5,368 bases of DNA from Hydrogenothermaceae bacterium (GTDB lineage: Bacteria; Aquificota; Aquificae; Hydrogenothermales; Hydrogenothermaceae): contig JALSSE010000018.1 in NCBI GenBank assembly GCA_026984415.1, positions 1 through 5,368 of the forward strand. Direction: 5' to 3'. The position numbers and the translations under genes were made by a program. Shown here in pieces: positions 1 to 4,861 of this stretch (position 1 is its first letter; every line of letters begins with the position of its first letter). The notes beneath the pieces are model-generated. The model made no database searches. It saw only the letters and a program-made list of their open reading frames with translations, and had not been told where the DNA came from.

Positions 1-2227
1 CAAATTCTAATTTTTTATGTTTTTCAATTCTTTCTTTTATATTTTTTATAAGTTCTAATTTTTTTTCTTCTTCTTCTAATGTTTTTGTTTTGTTTTTTAC
101 TTCCTGATTAATTTTTGCCAGTTCAACTTCAATAGGTGTCAGCTTTGATTTTAAATTCTCAATTTCTGAATTTTTTTCCTCAATTGTTTTTCTTAATTCT
201 TCAATTTTTTCGTTTATTTTACTTATATCAGGTAAATTATTTTCAAGATTTTTTATTTCTTCTTCTATTTCTTGGATATTTTTAGAAATTGTATCTATTT
301 GTTTTTGTATTTCTACTTTATTTTTTATAAATTCTTCTATTTTTATAAACTCTTTTTCTTTTTCCTTTAGCTGTTCTATTTCTCTTTTTAGTTTTTCTTT
401 TGGAAGATGTTCTGTTATTCTTGAGAGGATTTCATCTCTTTTCTCTGATAGATTTTTGTATTCCTTCTTAATTTCTTCAGTATTGAGATTTTTTAAAGTA
501 TTTACTGCATGCTGGTATTTTTCAAACAGCTCTTTGTTTTCTTTTAAGAATTTTTCTATATTTTCTTTTTCCTTTGTTATTTCTTCTAAATCTTTTATTT
601 TTCTACTTAAAACGGCTATCTGGGCATCAATCTGCTTTTTTTCTTTATCAGCTTCTAAATGTTTGTCAAAAATAGTTTTAAATTCTTTTAAAAGTTTTGA
701 AATTTTATTTTCTAATTTTAGTTTTTCGTTAATAATTTTTTCTTCTTCAATTATCTCTTTATACTCTTTTCTTTTCTCATTAATAGCTTTTTCAAGGTCT
801 TCTAAAATTTCTTTCTTTGAATGTTCTTCAAGGGGTCTTTCACATGTAGGACATTTACCTTCTAACTGGTTTATTTTTTCTATTCTTTTTTTTAGTTCGT
901 CTCCCTGATTCTTTATTATTCCTTTCTTCTGAAGAAGTTCTGTTTTTTTATCCTGTAGTTTTTGTAAATCTTCTTCATTGTTTTTTATAAATTCATCAAT
1001 TAAAAGAGGATTAAGTTCAAGAGTTTTATAAATTTTTTTTAACTCTGTTAATTCTTTAGCAGTACCTATTCCTTTTTCCATCGTTTCTTTTAATTTTTTT
1101 GATATTTCTTTTCTTTTTTCTGTTAATTCTTCTAATTTCCCTTTGTCTTTTTGATATTCAACTATTTTTTTATGTAATTCTTCTCTTTTATTTTGCTTTT
1201 CTTTGTACTCTTCTGCTATTTTTTCATATTCTTTTATTATTTTTTCATTTTTTTCTATCTGTTCTAATTTTTCTTTAAGGGATTTGATTTTTATATCCAG
1301 TGTTTCTATTTCATTTATTAGTTGTAAGTTTTTCTCTTTTTCTTTTAATTTTTCTACAAAGGGTTTTAGATTTCTTATTTCTTTTTCCTTTTCTAAAATT
1401 TCAGACAATATTTTCTGTTTTTCTTTTAAGTTATTTGATAAAAGTTCTTTTTTATTCTTTAAATTCTGGATTTTGTTTATTATTTCTTGAGATTTTTCTT
1501 TTTCTTTTTGTAAATCTTCTAAACTTTCTTTTATTGATTTAAATTCTTTTTCTGATTTTATTATTTCTTCAGTTATTTTGCTTTTTTCTTCCTGTAAAGA
1601 TTTTTCCTGTTTTTTGTAATTTTTTATTTCATCTTTTATTTCATCTACATTTCCAACTGTTAGGGAGATTCCCCGTAAAGTCCCTTCTAATTCCCTTCTC
1701 TTGTCTCCGATAATATCTGATATCAGTTGATAGACAGACATATCTAAAATATCTTCTAAAACTTTAGCCCTTTCTTTAGGGGTTAGATTTAAAATTCCTT
1801 CTATATCCCCCTGTTTTACAAGAACAGATGTATTAAATGTTTTATTTGAAATTCCTGTTATTTTTGGTATTTCTCTATTTACATTTTTTTGGAAATAAGG
1901 TCTGAAATCTCCTTTTTCTTTTTTGTAAAGTACCGCTTCTGATTTTGTTGATTTACCTTTTATTTCAATGGTTCTTTCTATTCTGTATTCTTCTCCATCT
2001 TTTTCAAATTCAAGGAATACTTCTGCGTGTTTTTTCCCCCAGTTTACAAGGTCAGAAAGATTACCTTTATTGCTTTTCCCAAATAGTGCATATGTTATTC
2101 CTTCAATTATAGAGCTTTTTCCAGCACCATTGTCTCCAATAAAAACAGTTATTCCATTTTCTGAAAATTCAACATTTGTTTCTTTATGGATTAAAAAATT
2201 TTTTAGATGTAATCTTTTTAGAATCAT
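1..2227 (-). CDS. rad50: Rad50/SbcC-type SMC ATPase, archaeal-like, with zinc hook (partial, C-terminus off window)
   Basis: The frame reads from ATG at 2227-2225 and stays open to position 2, giving 742 residues. The N-terminal lobe begins MILKRLHLKNF and carries a Walker A motif GDNGAGKSS at residues 31-39. A Q-loop-like KQGD follows, with Gln at about residue 139. From about residue 180 the protein is a long Lys/Glu/Leu/Ile-rich coiled coil, interrupted by the zinc hook C-P-T-C at residues 459-462 (bases 853-842). The coil then returns to the window edge. Rad50 pairs with the Mre11 nuclease to process DNA ends; the two hook cysteines coordinate zinc and join two molecules. With about 280 residues per arm, the window ends near the return to the C-terminal lobe, so the signature motif and Walker B lie outside and the full length may be near 900 residues (inference). 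The start overlaps the upstream gene's stop (ATGA), which suggests translational coupling. No mre11 is visible. SbcC or another SMC-like protein is the alternative, but the N-terminus and hook favour Rad50. Confidence 0.93.
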   Translation of the reverse strand, partial: MILKRLHLKNFLIHKETNVEFSENGITVFIGDNGAGKSSIIEGITYALFGKSNKGNLSDLVNWGKKHAEVFLEFEKDGEEYRIERTIEIKGKSTKSEAVLYKKEKGDFRPYFQKNVNREIPKITGISNKTFNTSVLVKQGDIEGILNLTPKERAKVLEDILDMSVYQLISDIIGDKRRELEGTLRGISLTVGNVDEIKDEIKNYKKQEKSLQEEKSKITEEIIKSEKEFKSIKESLEDLQKEKEKSQEIINKIQNLKNKKELLSNNLKEKQKILSEILEKEKEIRNLKPFVEKLKEKEKNLQLINEIETLDIKIKSLKEKLEQIEKNEKIIKEYEKIAEEYKEKQNKREELHKKIVEYQKDKGKLEELTEKRKEISKKLKETMEKGIGTAKELTELKKIYKTLELNPLLIDEFIKNNEEDLQKLQDKKTELLQKKGIIKNQGDELKKRIEKINQLEGKCPTCERPLEEHSKKEILEDLEKAINEKRKEYKEIIEEEKIINEKLKLENKISKLLKEFKTIFDKHLEADKEKKQIDAQIAVLSRKIKDLEEITKEKENIEKFLKENKELFEKYQHAVNTLKNLNTEEIKKEYKNLSEKRDEILSRITEHLPKEKLKREIEQLKEKEKEFIKIEEFIKNKVEIQKQIDTISKNIQEIEEEIKNLENNLPDISKINEKIEELRKTIEEKNSEIENLKSKLTPIEVELAKINQEVKNKTKTLEEEEKKLELIKNIKERIEKHKKLEF

Positions 2228-2538
2228 TTATTTACTTCTTTCCCAAGCTGTTTTTCTACAGATTCTATTTTTTGCTTAAGTCTGTTTGATTTTCCTTTCC
2301 TTATGTCAAATTTTACAACTGAATAAACTCTACTACAGTCAGGTTCCAACTGTTTATAGGCTTTTTCAAGGATTTTTAATGCTTCTTCCATTGTTTCTGT
2401 TTCAAAAACTGTTCCCATTGGGGTCAGTTTGTAAGGAATGCCACTTTCATCTATCATTTTTATTATTCTACTTACATAAGGGCTTACACTTTCTCCTTTG
2501 TCTGTTGGAAACATTGAAAATTCTACTAAAACCGACAT
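2224..2538 (-). CDS. MTH1187/UPF0045 (DUF77) family thiamine-binding-like protein
   Basis: This 104-residue protein matches the MTH1187/UPF0045 family (Pfam Thiamine_BP, formerly DUF77) in length and pattern. The N-terminal strand is VLVEFSMFPT. It is followed by a Gly-Glu-Ser-Val-Ser-x-Tyr-Val stretch (residues 15-22) leading into a helix, then the YKLTPMGTVFE segment (36-46) and the helix ETMEEALKILEKA (48-60). Family members are small cytoplasmic ferredoxin-like proteins that form tetramers. Some bind thiamine or a related small molecule in the subunit interface, but the physiological role is poorly defined. The start at 2538 is supported by a GAGG site 7 nt upstream and a good promoter just beyond it. 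The stop codon overlaps the rad50 start by 4 nt, so the two genes form an operon. The C-terminal tail (residues 80-104) is a Lys-rich helix that looks like an extension beyond the core fold. Confidence 0.88.
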   Translation of the reverse strand: MSVLVEFSMFPTDKGESVSPYVSRIIKMIDESGIPYKLTPMGTVFETETMEEALKILEKAYKQLEPDCSRVYSVVKFDIRKGKSNRLKQKIESVEKQLGKEVNK

Positions 2539-2545
2539 TTACTAA

Positions 2546-2549
2546 CCTC
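2546..2549 (-). promoter_or_regulatory. Ribosome binding site of the MTH1187-type gene
   Basis: GAGG on the minus strand lies 7 nt before the ATG at 2538. It fixes the start of this short protein. Confidence 0.7.
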
Positions 2550-2567
2550 GTATTTTTGTAAGTAAAA

Positions 2568-2596
2568 AATATATATGCAAAAGCTGAAATTATCAA
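2568..2596 (-). promoter_or_regulatory. Sigma70-type promoter of the MTH1187-type/rad50 operon
   Basis: On the minus strand, TTGATA (bases 2596-2591) and TATATT (2573-2568) are separated by exactly 17 nt. Both boxes are close to the TTGACA/TATAAT consensus. Transcription would begin near 2561, giving a leader of about 23 nt that contains the ribosome site. The placement is inferred from sequence alone, and AT-rich DNA produces chance matches. Confidence 0.6.
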
Positions 2597-2601
2597 TTTA
2601 T

Positions 2602-2630
2602 TTTACCCTTTTCATTTCCGAAAATAAACT
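2602..2630 (+). promoter_or_regulatory. Possible promoter of the PilT-like gene
   Basis: TTTACC (2602-2607) and TAAACT (2625-2630) are 17 nt apart, each matching the sigma70 consensus at four of six positions. A start site near 2637 would leave a very short leader that still includes the ribosome site at 2640-2645. It lies back to back with the minus-strand promoter, with 5 bp between the two -35 boxes. Confidence 0.35.
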
Positions 2631-2639
2631 AAACAGCTT

Positions 2640-2645
2640 GAGGAG
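2640..2645 (+). promoter_or_regulatory. Ribosome binding site that decides the PilT-like start
   Basis: GAGGAG sits 7 nt before the ATG at 2653. The frame is open back to an ATG at 2575, but that codon has no comparable site and lies inside the minus-strand promoter, so 2653 is preferred. Confidence 0.8.
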
Positions 2646-2652
2646 AAATAGT

Positions 2653-3534
2653 ATGAACTATGCAACGAAAATTTTAGATTACTTAAAAGAAAATCCCAAT
2701 TTTATAGAAATCATTTTAGTTCCAAATAAAGAACCAGTCTTAAAACATGAAAAAGGATTTTCTTTACTTTATCCAGACAAATTGAAACCAATTGATATAA
2801 AGGATACACTCCTTGCTTTAAGGGCACATGCGTCTTTAAAAAGTGCTTTACTGAAGAAAGAAATTTTTTCTTTTGGGCTTCCTGATATTGGAAGAATTAG
2901 AGTAGGCTATTTTTTACAGAGGGGAAGTTATACAGTTCACATAATAAAAACACCATTCCAGCTTCCTGATATAAAGGATATTTTTGAAGACCATCTTTTA
3001 TTCACCCAGTTTGCAATGGATTTTTTAAAAGAAAAGAAAGGAATTTTTATGATTCTTGGTAATTCATGGATAAAAAACAATCTTTTCTCATATTCACTTC
3101 TCAAGTTAATTAATAAAAATTTAGAAAAAATAATTTATGTTGTTGAAAATCCTATTTCTCTACTTTTATCCCATGAAAAAAGTATTGTAATTCAAAGAGA
3201 GATACATTCTGATGTAGAAACTTATAAAGATGCGTTAAATGACATGGAAACATTAAACCCAGATATAGTTTATTTGAGTGAGAACAAATTTTATTCACAG
3301 TTTGAGTTTATAAATTTAATTCCTTATCTTAATTTTGATAAATTAAATATTATTAGTATCCCTTCTTCAAATAGAGGTTTATTCTGGGATAAAGTAAAAA
3401 GTACACTGACAAGGCATGCTTACGAAGATTTTATTAAAAATCTAAAAAATATAATAGAAATAGATTATGGTGATGGGGGAAAAATAAAATTTTTCATAGA
3501 ACATATAAGAAAAGAAGACAAAATAGATTATTAA
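2653..3534 (+). CDS. Degenerate PilT-like protein (predicted pseudo-ATPase)
   Basis: The 293-residue protein follows the PilT secretion-ATPase plan. The segment FSFGLPDIGRIRVGYFLQRG (72-91) matches PilT's FSFGIPGLGRFRVNVFRQRG. A segment ending in the P-loop region, IxYVVENPI (160-168, PilT IITIEDPI) and SIVIQREIHSD (177-187, PilT SVVNQREVGRD) follow in order. From Gly136 to Ile168 the alignment with the recalled PilT consensus has no gaps. PilT hydrolyses ATP as a hexamer to retract type IV pili. Here the P-loop GPTGSGKST reads GNSWIKNNL (136-144), so the catalytic Lys is Asn142 and the following Ser is Asn143. The Walker B region reads PDIVYLSENK (203-212) instead of PDVILVGEMRD, keeping only the Glu. 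The His-box region (about 231-240) has Pro/Ser where HT is expected. The usual C-terminal helical domain is replaced by about 50 different residues, and the protein is shorter than PilT (about 350). It is probably a non-catalytic regulator or structural partner; its actual role is unknown. The frame is intact with a strong ribosome site, so it is not a decayed pseudogene. Confidence 0.82.
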   Translation: MNYATKILDYLKENPNFIEIILVPNKEPVLKHEKGFSLLYPDKLKPIDIKDTLLALRAHASLKSALLKKEIFSFGLPDIGRIRVGYFLQRGSYTVHIIKTPFQLPDIKDIFEDHLLFTQFAMDFLKEKKGIFMILGNSWIKNNLFSYSLLKLINKNLEKIIYVVENPISLLLSHEKSIVIQREIHSDVETYKDALNDMETLNPDIVYLSENKFYSQFEFINLIPYLNFDKLNIISIPSSNRGLFWDKVKSTLTRHAYEDFIKNLKNIIEIDYGDGGKIKFFIEHIRKEDKIDY

Positions 3535-3552
3535 AATTTTTTCGATAATCTA
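3524..3552. repeat. 8-bp inverted repeat across the stop codon of the PilT-like gene
   Basis: TAGATTAT (3524-3531) and ATAATCTA (3545-3552) are perfect reverse complements around a 13-nt loop that contains the TAA stop. The stem is AT-rich and no clear T tract follows, so it is at best a weak terminator or an mRNA 3' end hairpin. In DNA this AT-rich, chance is a real possibility. Confidence 0.3.
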
Positions 3553-3593
3553 ATTATTTACAAAGACTAAAAGCAGTTTTATATCTAAATTAA

Positions 3594-3622
3594 TTGACTT
3601 TTAAATCTACCATCTCTAAAAT
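3594..3622 (+). promoter_or_regulatory. Near-consensus sigma70 promoter of the lipoprotein gene
   Basis: TTGACT (3594-3599) and TAAAAT (3617-3622) have the ideal 17-nt spacing, each with five of six consensus bases. Transcription would start near 3629 and give a leader of about 36 nt. This is the best promoter match in the window and indicates that the lipoprotein gene is transcribed independently of the PilT-like gene upstream. Confidence 0.65.
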
Positions 3623-3653
3623 AAAAGAAAAATAATAATACAAAAAATTTTGT

Positions 3654-3659
3654 GAGGAG
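3654..3659 (+). promoter_or_regulatory. Ribosome binding site of the lipoprotein gene
   Basis: GAGGAG lies 5 nt before the ATG at 3665. It is preceded by the short palindrome CAAAAAATTTTG (3641-3652), which could form a weak AT hairpin but is low-complexity sequence. Confidence 0.75.
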
Positions 3660-3664
3660 CGACA

Positions 3665-4153
3665 ATGTATACCAGATTGCTGTTAATTCCTTTTGTCTTA
3701 TTTGCATTTTTTATCTCTGCTTGTGGTTCAAAAACAACATCTACCTACCCTCAAAAATCTGCTTTGCATCTAATCAGAATTATGAAAAAAACAAAGACTA
3801 ATATACTCTATGTTTATAGAGATGACGGTATTAGAGGTGTTTCAAGACCTATTAACTGTTATTTAGACGAAAAATTTATAGGTGTTTTAGATGATGGAAC
3901 GTACCTGTTAGCTCCTATTAAACCTGGTAAACATATGATTTACTGTGGTGTAAATGTTGCTACCCATGGTTCATCTTACAGTAATATAAAAATATTCACT
4001 GTTGGTAAAAGAAGAGATGTATTCATAAAGGTTTCTCAGGGTGGTCTTGTAATTCCATCTTTAAAAATAAAAGAAGTAAGAAGATTACCTGAAGACTTTT
4101 TTGAAGATTTTAAACTCAGTAAAGGTTGTGTTTTTTGTTTAAAATATTATTAA
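3665..4153 (+). CDS. DUF2846-like lipoprotein
   Basis: The 162-residue precursor has a lipoprotein signal: Arg4, a hydrophobic stretch (5-19) and the lipobox Ile-Ser-Ala-Cys with Cys20 as the lipidated residue. Gly at +2 would favour transfer to the outer membrane by the E. coli rule. The mature part resembles DUF2846 proteins: ILYVYRDDG (47-55), then a strand pair CYLDEKFIGVLDDGTYLLAPIKPGKH (65-90), matching the family's 'V-Y-V-D-G-x-x-V-G-x-L-x-x-G-x-Y ... P-G-x-H' pattern. A further strand region follows (109-123). The last residues contain C-V-F-C (155-158), which is unusual for an exported protein and could hold a disulfide or a metal. DUF2846 proteins have no settled function; they are small beta-rich envelope proteins. 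The gene has its own promoter and converges on the next gene. Confidence 0.75.
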   Translation: MYTRLLLIPFVLFAFFISACGSKTTSTYPQKSALHLIRIMKKTKTNILYVYRDDGIRGVSRPINCYLDEKFIGVLDDGTYLLAPIKPGKHMIYCGVNVATHGSSYSNIKIFTVGKRRDVFIKVSQGGLVIPSLKIKEVRRLPEDFFEDFKLSKGCVFCLKYY

Positions 4154-4154
4154 T

Positions 4155-4706
4155 TTAAACTTCTGCAAAATTTTTCCTTTTTTCAGGTGTGGGAAGTTCT
4201 TTTACAAGATAGTCTATTTTTTGTAAGGTTTCTAATAGCTGGCTGTAACTCTCTGAAGAATTCCAGTCTACATTAACAAAAATATCTGGAGAGAATGTAC
4301 TATTTTTAAGTCCAATTAAATAAATATTTCCACTTTCTGTTTTGCCTATTACGGCATCACACTCTTCTAAATCACAAAGGGCTTCTTCCGCTATATCTTT
4401 AGTAATTTCTGAAATTTCACTATTAACAATTACAACAAATTTGTACCCCCTTGAGAATGCCTGTAAAAAAGAGTTTTTCAGTCTTGAACAAAAATCTTTC
4501 CCAATCTGCGGCATATATCCAATATCTTTTCCTAACCAGCTTTTGAACTCTTTTTCTTTGTCTTTTGGGTAGTAAGAAACTGTAAAACAGTAATTTCCTG
4601 TTTTGAGATTTTTAACTAAATCTTCTATATTTTGTGTGTAGGTTTTGAGATTTTTTATTTCGTCTGGGATTTTGATAAAAAGGCAAACGCAACAATCTCC
4701 TATCAT
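4155..4706 (-). CDS. Diverged DUF2064/TIGR04282-type GT-A fold protein
   Basis: The 183-residue protein aligns along its length with the DUF2064 family (TIGR04282, glycosyltransferase-A-like, often near radical SAM genes). LFIKIPDEIKNLKT (9-22) corresponds to the family's FAKAPVPGRVKTRL. MPQIGKDFCSRLKNSFLQAF (65-84) corresponds to the Q-x-G-D-L-G-x-R segment. VIVNSEISEIT (92-102) corresponds to VLIGSDSPDLT. DAVIGKTESGNIYLIGL (117-133) corresponds to DVVLGPAEDGGYYLIGL, and VDWNS (146-150) to the W-S/T motif. Key positions differ: the D of GSDSP is Glu97 and the P is lost, the D of AEDGG is Ser125, and the Arg of KTRL is absent. Activity is therefore doubtful, or the specificity has changed. 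The start at 4706 is chosen because AAGGA lies 7 nt upstream. An in-frame ATG at 4769 would add 21 residues without such a site. No substrate can be named. Confidence 0.68.
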   Translation of the reverse strand: MIGDCCVCLFIKIPDEIKNLKTYTQNIEDLVKNLKTGNYCFTVSYYPKDKEKEFKSWLGKDIGYMPQIGKDFCSRLKNSFLQAFSRGYKFVVIVNSEISEITKDIAEEALCDLEECDAVIGKTESGNIYLIGLKNSTFSPDIFVNVDWNSSESYSQLLETLQKIDYLVKELPTPEKRKNFAEV

Positions 4707-4713
4707 TTTAATA

Positions 4714-4718
4714 TCCTT
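4714..4718 (-). promoter_or_regulatory. Ribosome binding site that decides the DUF2064-like start
   Basis: AAGGA on the minus strand lies 7 nt before the ATG at 4706. The longer in-frame start at 4769 has no such site. Confidence 0.6.
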
Positions 4719-4730
4719 CTTTTTTATTAG

Positions 4731-4759
4731 GGTATAACTACAAATTAAATCAATTTTAA
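4731..4759 (-). promoter_or_regulatory. Weak candidate promoter of the DUF2064-like gene
   Basis: On the minus strand TTAAAA (4759-4754) and TATACC (4736-4731) are 17 nt apart, each with four of six consensus bases. If this is real, the transcript starts downstream of the alternative ATG at 4769, which again favours the 4706 start. In such AT-rich DNA the match is only suggestive. Confidence 0.28.
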
Positions 4760-4776
4760 AATATATCAATTAGAAT

Positions 4777-4796
4777 ATTTATACTTTAATATAAAT
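4777..4796. repeat. AT-rich 7-bp inverted repeat between divergent genes
   Basis: ATTTATA (4777-4783) and TATAAAT (4790-4796) are perfect reverse complements with a 6-nt centre. They lie in the 155-bp region between the DUF2064-like gene and the exported-protein gene. This could be an operator shared by the divergent genes, but composition alone makes such palindromes common. Confidence 0.25.
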
Positions 4797-4849
4797 CTAT
4801 ATTTTTCTTAAAAAAACTGCAATAATATTGAACTAAATTTTTAAAAGAT

Positions 4850-4855
4850 AGGAGG
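4850..4855 (+). promoter_or_regulatory. Ribosome binding site of the exported-protein gene
   Basis: AGGAGG, a full-consensus site, lies 6 nt before the ATG at 4862. It is the strongest ribosome site in the window and implies efficient translation. I found no convincing promoter boxes in the 155 bp upstream. Confidence 0.82.
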
Positions 4856-4861
4856 TATAGC

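Noticed and set aside
456..908. Plus-strand open frame of 150 codons
   Set aside because: It lies fully within the rad50 coding strand on the opposite side. Its Ser/Phe-rich, low-complexity translation is what antisense of Lys/Glu codons gives, and it covers the zinc-hook codons.
1203..1542. Two overlapping plus-strand open frames
   Set aside because: They are antisense to the rad50 coiled coil, Phe/Ser/Leu-rich by composition, and have no ribosome site.
1..1650. Possible tandem repeats or CRISPR-like array in the T-rich region
   Set aside because: The repeated TTTTTCTT-like words have no fixed spacing or conserved unit and are explained by coiled-coil codons.
1968..2279. Plus-strand open frame of 103 codons
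   Set aside because: It is antisense to the Walker A region of rad50 and the end of the MTH1187-type gene, both of which are clearly coding.
2286..2561. Plus-strand open frame of 91 codons
   Set aside because: It is antisense to the MTH1187-type gene, which has family-level similarity, a promoter and a ribosome site.
2575..2652. Upstream 26-codon extension of the PilT-like protein
   Set aside because: The ATG at 2575 lacks a ribosome site and lies inside the divergent promoter region. The added residues do not resemble PilT, and GAGGAG precedes the ATG at 2653.
3641..3652. CAAAAAATTTTG palindrome before the lipoprotein ribosome site
   Set aside because: It is a short A/T palindrome in AT-rich DNA with no second copy and no clear terminator or operator context.
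4342..4572. Plus-strand open frame of 76 codons
   Set aside because: It is antisense to the DUF2064-like gene, with no ribosome site and no recognisable domain.
4707..4769. 21-codon N-terminal extension of the DUF2064-like protein
   Set aside because: There is no ribosome site at 4769, whereas AAGGA precedes the ATG at 4706 and the family's first strand begins just after that start.
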